Shown one piece after another: positions 52,553-62,132 of a stretch of 64,000 nucleotides of DNA. The notes under the pieces are model-generated. The model searched no databases, was not told the DNA's origin, and saw only the letters and a program-made list of their open reading frames with translations. Numbering within the stretch: position 1 is the stretch's first letter; each line of letters opens with the position of its first letter. Both the position numbers and the translations under genes were made by a program. Origin of the DNA: Pisolithus tinctorius (lineage: Eukaryota; Basidiomycota; Agaricomycetes; Boletales; Pisolithaceae); assembly GCA_024663395.1 (NCBI GenBank), contig JANFAH010000019.1:1-64000 (forward strand). The letters run 5' to 3'.

Positions 52553-55424
52553 TTGTTCCGAATCTACTCTACAGAATATTGTGTTAGGTGTGTATGTTCC
52601 CTCTGTCTCGATTGCAACAGCCCAACCGCCATTCTCGGTTTTCTGTTTGTCTCACCTGAACTTACGTCTTGGTCAGAATGTGCTGATGGCGTAACTAAGC
52701 CGCACTCAGCAAGCACTATACATATACGAACTGCGCAAGCTGAATGTGGCACACAGGGTTCTTCACTGCCACGGTCTTCGGCACGAGAAGTATCATATAT
52801 CACAGAAGAGTTTCCTGGGGTATCTGGACAGCAGAAGGACTCTGAGGATGGTACGGTTAGAGCTTGCCCTCCACAGTCTTCGAATTTCGGACCGCCATCA
52901 TTACCGGTTGCAGGTGATGCTGGAACATTGGAAGCCTTGGACTCATTGCGTGAAGGCTCTGCCGACGAGGGCGAAGTAGTTGCAACAAACGCCAGGAGCA
53001 GGGGCAAGCGGAAGCTCGTCGTGGCCAGGGACCATGACAAGTTGTGCCAAGATAGATTAGGATCCTTGTCTCCCCAGTCCGAGGGTCTACTAACACAACT
53101 TCTACCATCCTCCCGGGAACGACAAGTCCCACCGGTACCCGAGCAGGACCAGGAACCAATATCTTCTAACCCATCCACGCTCCAGCCAACCCTCACTACA
53201 TCTCCTGTTCCTGCGCGGTCGACTGTTGCTCACGACACTTCTCTCAAAGCTGGACACTTCATGATAGTGTCCACCGGACTCCTGCAAGGAGGGTGCCACT
53301 ACACGATGCGCTTGTCGATGCCACTCCTTCATTACAGAAGACAGCTCGCCGTGCTCTGCTGGAGAGTCAATCGCGACGCTTCTCCAATACAAGTGGCCTA
53401 GTCTTCTCACGTCCCGATAACCCGTCACACAGTCCCGCAAAACGAGTGCTTGTCGCAGGGTGTCCAGAGTCTCCAAGTCGCCCGACCACTAGGATAATTC
53501 TGCCGCCTATGCCCACAATTCTACGGACGCGTAGTGCGTCTGTAGAGCCACAACCGTCCATTCATTCGTCTGTTCGAAGCCGCTCCGTTGAACCTTCCCC
53601 AGCGTCAACGAGAACTCGTGGAGATGGAAAAGATAAAGAACCGATGTTTCCGCACTTGACAACACCAAGAGCTACCCCCACATTACCCTTCCCCCTTGTA
53701 CCGGTGGAGAAGGCGGAAGCTGGTTCGACATATCCCATTCCAGAGGAGAATGAGACAGAGGAAACCACCGTGCCAGACGCCACTAGGAGGATTCTCCCTG
53801 TTAGTCCTGATAAATCTCACCTCAGACAACGTTCTGTGGGCAGCCGTATTCCCAGGATGAATGCCAAACCTTATGCTCGACCGCAGACGAGTGCTAACCG
53901 CGCAAACACCAATTCTATCTCTAAATTAGAACTAAATTCTGTGAGTATTCCCAAACGGAGACCCTACTGTGAGCCACTAAGCTTGTTTACCCAGAAGCCG
54001 ATTCCTCTCACGCGCCCCTGCGGTGAAGATGGACACGACAATGTTCATGACCTAACCAATCAGAATGTCAATGGGCTCTCTTCGTCTGTTAGCTCAGCGG
54101 CTAAAACTTCAAAGAGAAAGTGGGCTCTGGAAGCAGGGGCATCCGAACCTAGCTTTCGTTCAGCTAGTGTTCGTCAGGTAACGCCCGGGACGTTCGGTGG
54201 CAAGCACGCTGTGAAGCCTCCAAATTCATTCCCGGTGCTTAGCGCACATGCACCAAGTCCCCAGAAACCTAATACACCGATCTTGTTTCGCAAAGTTGTC
54301 GATGGTATGCTCGCAGCACACTACCCACCTACGAAAGCGAGCGTTGAAAGCGGAGAGAAAACGTTACCTGATTCGAACGCTCCTCGGTTGCCTTCAGAAG
54401 CACAGGAATCGCGGCCTCTTTCCGTCACAGCATTGACAAACCCAGGAGGCCGCAATCTAAAGCCTCTGTTGCCTCAGGCTTCTGCCATTGCTCTCAAGGA
54501 AAATGACCTCGACTCGCAACCAAGCAGGAGGAAGTCAGACTTGAAGAGATCATCTCGCACACGCCAAGCTACTTCGGACGTTGATGGCGTATTCAGCAAC
54601 ACCTCCCGGTCTAGTCAGGCTGGTCGCCGACCGCCAACCCGAGGAGAAGAAAGTGGCTTTATGGGTATGAGTGCGACAGCATTAAGAGCACTCACGTCGT
54701 CGAATACAGCGAGGAATCAGCAAACTGTAGCCATTTTTGCAACGGAAGTGATCAGGAAGGATGGCCTTCGTCCATAGAGTCCAGCGGTCAAGATACGGAC
54801 CATTCTCCAGAAAGAAAAAAGAGGAACAAGACCGGCAGAGAAAGGAACGAGCTCAGAGGAGGGCGCGAAGGAGTGAAGAAGGTAACGACACGGAGGGACT
54901 GAATGAACACACCACCCACACGCTCGACGGTCAAGGGCACGACGAAAATGTGGACTTGATGCCTACTAGGCGCTTTAGAGCTCCAGGAGATGAGGAAGAT
55001 TATGAGACGCCCGAGAGATTGTCACCTATCAAGAGACCACGGTTTGGGGAGGGAGATAAGGGCGAGCAAGTAAGGCCGACGAAACAAGTCAAGTGGTGTC
55101 GCAGACTGGCCACCACAGTATATATTGAAGACGTTCATCCAATGCCACGGTTTCAGCAGCATGACCCCCACGCAAAGGGTTGTTTAGCGCCGTCTTCTAA
55201 GGTATGCATTTTTTTCTGAAGGACTGCTGGTCTCAAACAATTACAATCGCGGAATCTTCGCCTAGATACACTGGGGAACATTATGGACATTGATAACCGT
55301 CCGCCTCTCCAACTCGTTCAAGACCATGTTATTATCAGAAAGTTTATGTACGACAACGACGTCGAAGCGGAACCTGTCCCCATGAGGACGACTAGATCGA
55401 AGAACAAGAAGCCAAATGGCTGAT
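52553..55424 (+). CDS. Hypothetical long disordered, basic nuclear-type protein
   Basis: Three overlapping plus-strand frames appear to form one gene divergent from the Crinkler gene: 52,553-53,401, 53,275-54,777 (494-codon ORF) and 54,761-55,424. The protein is Ser/Pro/Arg-rich with repeated short patches such as RRFSNTSGLVFSRPDNPSHS, RTRSASVEPQPSIHSSVRSR, RKWALE and LSPIKRPRFGEG. A coiled, charged stretch (SRKKKEEQDRQRKERAQRR) and TKQVKWCRRLATTVYIEDV follow, with a last exon DTLGNIMDIDNRPPLQLV ending RSKNKKPNG. No catalytic domain is seen. Nuclear localisation-type basic clusters suggest a chromatin or cell-cycle protein, which is speculative. Exon joins near 53,280, 54,727-54,777 and 55,202 could not be settled; an in-frame TGA at 55,217-55,219 must be spliced or is a lesion. 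Codon use and CpG are normal. Confidence 0.5.
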
Positions 55425-55565
55425 TTACCTCGCATTTGTTCTGCATGTTGTTATTGTTGCATTGCTGTATCTTTATTACCCTCAAATCTCTCCTCGATGG
55501 CATTACTGTTGTTAATATAGACATGGTTTATCTTGGAGAGCTGCCTCTATAGGGCCTTTGCCCAT

Positions 55566-56720
55566 TCAAGCTTTGGACCGGTAAGTAATAGTAGCAGAGG
55601 CCTGGTTAATGGGGAGAACAAATAGTTCTGCGATGTTCACGTGTGGTGGACGTGATGCTGCCCAGACGATTTCTTCAGCGATATCCTCAGCAACCACTGG
55701 TATCTGTATTAGCAGGTTACCAGCAACCTTCACATAGGAGTCACCTACAAGGTTGTAGACCATTATACACCTTATCTGCTGCTGTTTTGTTGCCCCTGCA
55801 CCTGATGATGGAGAATTCTGCCTTGACCATACCTATCGAGTGATAAAGTCAATCCAGTAGTGTGACCATCACCCATTCACTATTGGTTGCAGCATACCTG
55901 GCTGGATCTCTGTTACCCTGATAGGGGTATTGACAACTTCACTCACCAATGCTGCTGTGAACACGTGCAATGCATGCTTTGTAGTGCAGTAAATGCTACC
56001 ACCAGCATAGGGCTCCTTCCCTGCAATTGAACCGATATTGATTATGTGACCGGTGCCCCTTTCTCAGAAATCTGGAGGGATATGAGCAAATGCAAGCTTT
56101 CTAATCACCATAGATGGTGACCTTTGATGAAAAGCTGGGTCAAAGTAATCAGGCCAAACATGTTGGTGGCGAACATTCCTTCCATGTTCTCCAGTGAGAT
56201 ATCTCCTACACAGTCAACACCTATGACATATCCTGTGTTGTTTACTGTGCAAAAGGGGTATCTGAAATGGAGACATTACGAAATTTATGTTTATGATGTT
56301 GTCAAGGCTCGCCAAGAATGTCAATGTGCCGGAGCTCTGCAGGGATTTTGTCGGAAAAGGAAGCAATTTGGTTCTTGTTGGAGACATCGAAGGGGATGGT
56401 AACAAATTTGCTGCCATACTGAGCACCTGCTTCCTTGTGTACAGCAACACACCTCTCAACTACCTTCTGTAGAGCATCCACCTGCCAAGCAGTAACAATC
56501 ACATTCGAACCCCTGTAAGTAACTATCCATCAGTGCCAGACAACTGTGACCCTTGGGGTCATTCCTGGGTGCACTTTTGCAAATAGCACTGCTGTTGCCT
56601 TTCGATGTCGACTTATCAGCTAGGACGGACTGGCACACCTAATTAACAGATCTCACCATGCCGATACCAGAGCTTGCCCCAGTGACCAAGACAGATTTCC
56701 TGAGAAGATGAGAAGAGTTG
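55566..56720 (-). pseudogene. Short-chain dehydrogenase/reductase pseudogene
   Basis: Minus-strand order: LLRKSVLVTGASSGIG (TGxxxGIG cofactor motif, about 56,690), NVIVTAWQVDALQKVVERC (56,502 on), FVTIPFDVSNKNQI, and DKIPAELRHIDIL before an intron at about 56,258-56,310. NNTGYVIGVDCVGDISLEN, MFATNMFGLITLTQLF and later fragments follow, then the C-terminal DIAEEIVWAASRPPHVNIAE and LFVLPINQASATITYRSKA. This is the classical SDR fold of the YdfG/serine 3-dehydrogenase type (NADP-dependent oxidation of 3-hydroxy acids). Several stops and frame changes in the central YxxxK region inactivate it. It faces the 3' end of the disordered-protein gene. CpG is depleted here, unlike the neighbouring island. 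Confidence 0.75.
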
Positions 56721-56859
56721 AATACAGACATGAAGTTATGATGAAGGACATAAGATTGACTGAAAGGACAAAGCAGTGAGAGATGACAGGATTGATAACA
56801 GACCAACCTCAGTATATGTATAGACATGCCAGCTGCCATCATCATCATGCCAATGAGAA

Positions 56860-57204
56860 CATCTGGAACTTTTCACACAGAAAGGCCTCAGGTATTGCTG
56901 TGAAGGCTGCTGCCTGATTTGAAGCAGTCTTGAAGATGTGCAAAAATGCACCAGGCAACTGATGGGATAACTTGGTGGTTTTGGCTCGAGAAACAGGGTG
57001 TGGAGATGACAGACCTCACTGTCAAGTGCAGAAAGACACAGTGTAAGTCTTTCATACTTGTTGTTTGCACAATTAACTTTCATGCCCTTGTGCTTATTGT
57101 ATTCATAGTGTCTTGCACTCATGTGCATGTTTCTTATTACTTACAAAGAATGTAGCACATCTCACACAAAGAGTGTTCTTGTCATGTATCTTTGGGTTCA
57201 ACAA
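56860..57204. other. No recognisable gene
   Basis: Short ORFs on both strands have no domain. The sequence is CpG-poor and leads to the copia target duplication at 57,205. Confidence 0.3.
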
Positions 57205-57209
57205 CCAAG

Positions 57210-57379
57210 TAACAAAGTTATGAGTATCTCAGTGCATGAAGTAGTCACTGAGGTGGAAAAGAACAGTGCAGAAAATTTATAGTACCATAATTAGTAAGCA
57301 TAGTGACATTGGAATTTAATTCCAAGGGTCAGGGAGAAACTCTGAGAGGCTACCATAATTCCAGAATGCATTCTTGACA
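57210..57379 (-). repeat. Copia 3' LTR, 170 bp
   Basis: It is shorter than the 5' LTR by about 122 bp. Most of the difference lies between two copies of TCAGTGCATGAAGTAGTCAC that are both present in the 5' LTR but only once here. Either this LTR lost, or the other gained, the segment between direct repeats. Confidence 0.9.
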
Positions 57380-57399
57380 CTCCCCCTCAATTGGAATGA

Positions 57400-57815
57400 A
57401 GTCTGAGTGCAGATGTGAAGTGTTTTGCCTTGATGCTAGGTAAAGGTTTGCTAAGGGTATCAGTGGCCATGTCATCAGTAGGACAATAAATTAAATGAAA
57501 GGAACGATTTTCCACAGCAAAATGAATGAAATGGTATCATATATTGATGTGCTTGGTGCAAGCATGGTAGCTGCCATCCTTGGTGAGTGCAATGGTGGAT
57601 TGGCTGTCAGAATACAGTGGGATAGGATGTTTCAGTGGTTGGAAAACTTCCCTGATGAGACATTGAAGCCACAAGCCCTCTTTGGCTGCATGAGTCACTG
57701 CAACATACTCTGCTTCAGCAGTTGAGAGTGTTACAAGTTCTTGTTTCTGCAAAGCCCAACTGATAGCTCCTCCATCCAGTAGATAAGCATATCTGCTTAT
57801 AGCACATCAATGCTC
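57400..57815 (-). pseudogene. Copia RNase H
   Basis: Minus-strand frame QKQELVTLSTAEAEYVAVTH contains the catalytic Glu. LYSDSQSTIALTKDGSYHA has the Asp, and TKHINI is followed by a TGA-type stop and then YHFIHFAVENRSFHLIYCPT and TDTLSKPLPSIKAKHF. This is the standard copia C-terminus, ending near 57,400 just before the polypurine tract. The upstream link to RT (FLINGGAVSWAL-like) is broken by stops near 57,780. Confidence 0.85.
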
Positions 57816-57914
57816 CTGTGAAGCTCCATCTGCATTGGTATAGCCCCTGAGGCCTCATTCTGTATTTCCAAATGTCAAAGCAAGTGCTTTTGTGCCTGCA
57901 ATATACCTGTAGAT

Positions 57915-58994
57915 TTATTTTACAGCTTCCCAGTGAGTCATGTTGGGTGTGTTATTGAACTGCATGACTGTGGAGACAGTGAATGCAATGTCTGGGCATG
58001 TTCCGACAGCAAGGTGCATGAGGGAGCCTACAGTGGCATGGTAGGGTATGTTTTTCATGCATGCAGCTTCTTCAGCTGACTGTGGAATTTCTCCACAAGA
58101 GAGTTTTATTCTGGGGTCCATCAGAATTGCAGCAGGCTTGCAGTTGGTGAGGTTATATTTCATCAGGACAGCCTCAATATATGACTGCTGTGACAGGGGT
58201 ATGGTGCAGGCTTCTCTATTCTGCATCACCTTCATTCTGAGTAGCCAACTGATGGGCCCTAGGTCAGAGATTTTAAAATGAGTGCTGATCTCCTGTTTAA
58301 ATGAGTGAATTAATGATGGGGAACTGCCTGTTACAATGAAGTTGTCAACATGGCTGGCAAGGATGAGGATTTCTGGTCCTATGTGACCATAGAATACTCC
58401 CCAGTCTGTGTGTGCCCTGGTGAGCCCAAGATCTGCAAGAGTGGCACATAGCTTCTGGTACCATTGAAGTGTGCCTTGTTTCAAGCCATATAATTCAATG
58501 TTTAGCTTCCCAACTGGATGGGAAAAATTCTGCCCTTTAGCATAGTCCTCAGGGATCTCCATATAGATGTCTTCACCATCTCTGAGTTTGCCATTGAGGA
58601 ATGCTGAGTGGAAATCAAAGACATCAATGTCCCAGTCTTTGCATGTAGCAATTGTGAGTATGGTGCAAAGTGATGCAAGCCTTGCAATGGGAGCATAGGT
58701 CTTTCCATAGTTGATGCCCTGTATCTGAGAGTAGCCCTTAGTGACTAGGTGGGCTGTGTATTTCTCAATTTCTCCAGCAGCATTACATTTGATCTTGAAG
58801 ACCCATTTGCATCCTACAACATTTGCACCTTTTGGGCACTCAACAATGTCCCAGGTGTGTGCTTCCTCTAGGCTCTGTAATTCTGCATTTATGGCATTTT
58901 GCCACTTCAGCCAGTCAGCTTGGGATTTTGCCTCACATACTGTTGATGGATCCAGCCCTTTGGCTTCAACCATCCCTGCCACCATAGCATACAT
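57915..58994 (-). pseudogene. Copia reverse transcriptase
   Basis: The open 359-codon frame contains KSQADWLKWQNAINAELQSL, VVGCKWVFKIKCNAAGEIEK, TYAPIARLASLCTILTIATC, DIDVFDFHSAFLNGKL (motif A region), LYGLKQGTLQWYQKL (motif B) and ILILASHVDNFIVTGS. HVDN replaces the usual (H/Y)VDD, so the second catalytic Asp is Asn. Later come YIEAVLMKYNLTNCKPAAIL, GSLMHLAVGTCPDIAFTVS and NMTHWEAVK. The open frame despite the lost active-site residue suggests recent inactivation by single-base change. Confidence 0.9.
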
Positions 58995-59290
58995 GATGTT
59001 AGTATCATCTTCATCAGCAGCTAGTTTGTCATCAAATACATCAGTAGCATTTTCTCAGGATTTCAGGCTGTTTGGGTTGCTATCACTCTCTTGGAGTTCT
59101 TTTACAAAGTCAAGAGGGATGAGTCCATCATGAGTGCCTTCCCCTCCACATAGGCACCTCATATAATCTGACTTGAAGCACTGGCAAGTGGAATGATGAG
59201 ATTGAGGTGGAGGTGGTGTTTCAAAATTTTCTCCAAGTGGGTCCAAAATGGGTCTCAGAATTTCTGAAGTTGTTTTGGTGGGTCACTTGA

Positions 59291-60250
59291 CTATTTGCAA
59301 GGCCTTGGAATTTCCTTGTGAAGCTGTGGAATTTCATTTTGAGGCTTCAGAATTTCCTCCTGAGGTGTCAGAATTCCCCTGCTCCCCCTCAAGTGGCACA
59401 CTGTGTGGTATGGACACATCCCAGCACTCAAAAATGACACTTTGTTCAATTCCAACTGCTTGTGTGTCAGGCCAGTAGATGTGGTGGCCATCACTCTCAG
59501 GTCAAAACCTACCCAGTGTCCATCTTGGACTTGCATGTCTAGCTTGGAGCTGGAGGTATCATGGACATTGACACAACATCCCCAGACTGGGATTTTTGAG
59601 AGGTTGGGTGGTCTGTTGTGGAGCATTGTGTAGGGAGTCTTGGTGCCTAGATGGCAAGTTGATGAGTGGTTTTTGATCCAAGTTGCATGCATGATGGCCT
59701 CCCCCCAGAGGTTCTTGGGTAGGCTGCTGACATGAATCATTGCACATATATGCTCAATGAGTGTTCTGTTGAGTCATTCTGCAACTCCATTGTGTTTGGG
59801 GGTATCATGGATGGTTATGCATTGTTCTGTGCCTCAGGATTTCAGATATTCTGAAAATTCCACACTAAGGTATTCTCCCCCTTGATCCAAGCAAAGTTGC
59901 TTGACTTTGGTGTCAAACTGTGTGTTCAGCCATGCTTCATAGGCCTTGTATGACATGAAGGTCTTGTCTTTTGTCTTCCAGAGGTACAGCTTGGTGTAAC
60001 AGGTGTGGTCATCTGTGAATGACATGTAGTATTGACTGTGGCCTGGGGTTTGGACTTGAGAAGGTCCCCAAAGGTCTGAGTGGACCTTGTTGCCAAGGTG
60101 TTCCTGGTGGGGTGGGTTGCACTCCTTCCCAATGGGCTTCTGAGCTGCTTTGGCATATTTGCATGAATTGCATGTGCCCATGGTAGAACATGCCTCATCC
60201 AGCTTAATTCTGGTGATTGTGCCAGATGGCTTTGGGAGCAATATGGCCAA
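59291..60250 (-). pseudogene. Copia integrase
   Basis: CNSCKYAKAAQKPIG is the zinc-binding C..C end. VHSDLWGPSQVQTPGHSQYY has the first Asp, LCLDQGGEYLSVEFSEYLK the second Asp (family usually LRSDRGGEY). KHNGVAE is followed by TGA (59,774-59,776) and LNRTL, where the catalytic Glu precedes a codon that is Arg in the family. Then LWGEAIMHATWIKNHSSTC and the C-terminal GHWVGFD. A second TGA stands after EYLKS at about 59,834. Both stops are consistent with CGA to TGA. Confidence 0.85.
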
Positions 60251-61768
60251 GCCTGATGTGTATCTCCTCCATGGTTAGGGATTCCATGGCCTTAGCTAGG
60301 CCTGCGAAGGCACAATGAGCTTGTTTGAGGCAGTAGAGGCCTTTTTGCATTGGAATTTCTGCTACTTTCTTTTTCTGAGCATCAAAAATTTGACAACACT
60401 TGTCTTGGAATAATGCCACATACCCAGTGACATCAAGTTTGCTAACTGAAACAAGTGTGATTCCCATCTTGGGAGCATAGAGCATGTCCTTGAGTTGAAT
60501 ATGGGTTTGTGCAGTGCCATTTGGGAGTGAGATTACAAGGTCACCTTTCCTAATGGCATGGCAGGTGTGGTTATCAGCAGCAGTGATAGGTTTGGGAATG
60601 ATTGGGTTATAGTCAAGGAATTTGCTGTGGTAGGAGAACATATGATGTGAAGTGCCTGAGTCAAACAGGATGGTCTCCTCTGTGGAATTTAGGCTTTCAC
60701 CTGTGAGCAGAGCATGATCAAAGGTGTTCATGTATGCATCTCCTTCATTGATAACAATGTCCTGGGGGTTTGGAATTTCTTCCTCCACAATTTCTGTTAG
60801 CCAATCATCATCCTGCAGGTGCACTAGCCAAACTCCATCAGGTTCAGAGTCAGTGCTGGTCATGCACTTGAGCTGGCTGTTGCACTGGCTGCAGTGGCTG
60901 CTTTTCTGGAGCCTTTCTCCTTCTTTTTCCCTTTTCCCTTGTTCTGGAACCACTTGGGTGCTTGCCCAGCTTGTCCACCACCCTCTTCCCAGCATTGGTC
61001 TCTTGCATGACCTTTCTTTCCACAATTTTCACAAGTAGACTTCTTTCCATCCTTTGCTGAGTAAGCTGTGTCTTTGGAATTTCTGGAGTTTCCAGTGTTG
61101 CCCCTCTTCATCTGCATTTGGTGCCTATCATATTTGTCAGAAATTACTTTAATTATAAAGTCCAGAGATAGGTCCTTTGGCATGACCAGGGCTGAAGATG
61201 TCATAGCTGCAAGGTTGGAGTCATATGAAGTGGGAAGTGAGCTGAGAATGATTGCTGTGAAGTCATTGTCTGTGATAGACTGTCCAAGTGCAGCAAGTTG
61301 TTTGCACAGCATGCACATCTTGTCAAAGTGAGCACAGACATAACCTTTTTCTGAACAGTGAGATTCTTGGAGTTTTCTCTGAAGATCAATTGTGGCAATG
61401 TGAGAGCAGTTTTGGAAAAGATCTGTGAGGACACCCCACACACTCTTTGCAGTTTCTTCCTTCAGAACTTGAAGGACAATGATTCCAGGAGTGACACAGT
61501 GATCACTTGCTTGAGGTATCCATTGTCCTCTGCCCATTGCCAAAGTTTTTTCTGGGTATTCACTGACAAGTTTTTGCTCCATGACTGTGGGCTTCCAGGA
61601 GGAGTCTTTTCCTGCTGAAGGGTCCTCCAGTTTTACATCCAAGCTGGTCAGGTGTCCAATCAGCCCTTTTGAACTGATGGCCCATTCAACCTGAGCCTTA
61701 TAGTATAGCCAGTTGCTTCTGTCTGCATTTAGGGTTGGGACTTGTAAGGAATGATTGTCTTTTGCCAT
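60204..61768 (-). CDS. Copia Gag and protease
   Basis: Gag (61,768-60,860) starts MAKDNHSLQVPTLNADRSNW, contains WGVLTDLFQNCSHIATIDLQ and ends in the zinc knuckle CENCGKKGHARDQC and a Lys-rich tail. An overlapping second frame (61,025-60,204) carries DEGDAYMNTFDHAL-type linker and LFDSGTSHHMFSYHSKF, the protease Asp-Ser-Gly. GDLVISLPNGTAQTHIQLKD, LYAPKMGITLVSVSKLDV and the GAG-pre-integrase motif HIRLGHIAPKAIWH follow. A frameshift near 60,860 therefore separates Gag from protease; it may be a lesion or a normal translational shift. Both frames are otherwise open. Confidence 0.85.
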
Positions 61769-61835
61769 AGTGGGTAGTGTTGCTGTGTAATAACAACTCT
61801 TTCAGAATTAGAGCATGAGAGCAGGGCTCATAACC

Positions 61836-62127
61836 TAACAAAGTTATGAGTATCTCAGTGCATGAAGTAGTCACTGTATTGGTACCTAATGAAGTCATGA
61901 GTATCTACACTACATCAGTACCAAGTAAATGAATGTAAGTATAGGTATGCTCACCTCAGTGCATGAAGTAGTCACTGAGGTGGAAAAGAACAGTGTGGAA
62001 AATGTATAGTACTGTGATTAGTAAGTGTAGTGACATTGGAATTTAATTCCAAGGGTTGGGGAGAAACTCCAAACCCTCTGGGTGAAACTCCAAGAGGCTA
62101 CTGTAATTCTGGAATGCATTCTTGACA
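61836..62127 (-). repeat. Copia 5' LTR, 292 bp
   Basis: It contains the direct repeat TCAGTGCATGAAGTAGTCAC twice and a second local duplication (GAAACTCCAA / GAAACTCCAAG near 62,060-62,095) absent from the 3' LTR. Its outer border with CCAAG is clear. The inner border is set by homology with the 3' LTR. Confidence 0.85.
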
Positions 62128-62132
62128 CCAAG

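Larger units (their letters stand above)
57210..62127 (-). mobile_element. Ty1/copia element, complete, TSD CCAAG
   Basis: It is read on the minus strand. The 5' LTR is 62,127-61,836 and the 3' LTR 57,379-57,210, with CCAAG duplicated at 57,205-57,209 and 62,128-62,132. Internal order is Gag, protease, integrase, RT, RNase H, the copia order. LTR tips are TGTCAAG...CTTTGTTA. A polypurine tract (TTGAGGGGGAG) directly precedes the 3' LTR. The region after the 5' LTR begins GGTTATGAGCCC, a likely initiator-Met-tRNA-type primer site. Stops in integrase and changes in RT make it inactive. Confidence 0.9.

Noticed and set aside
55202..55221. A 20-nt intron (GTATGC...GAAG) in the disordered-protein gene
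   Set aside because: Too short for a fungal spliceosomal intron, and its removal would not keep the frame of the last exon.
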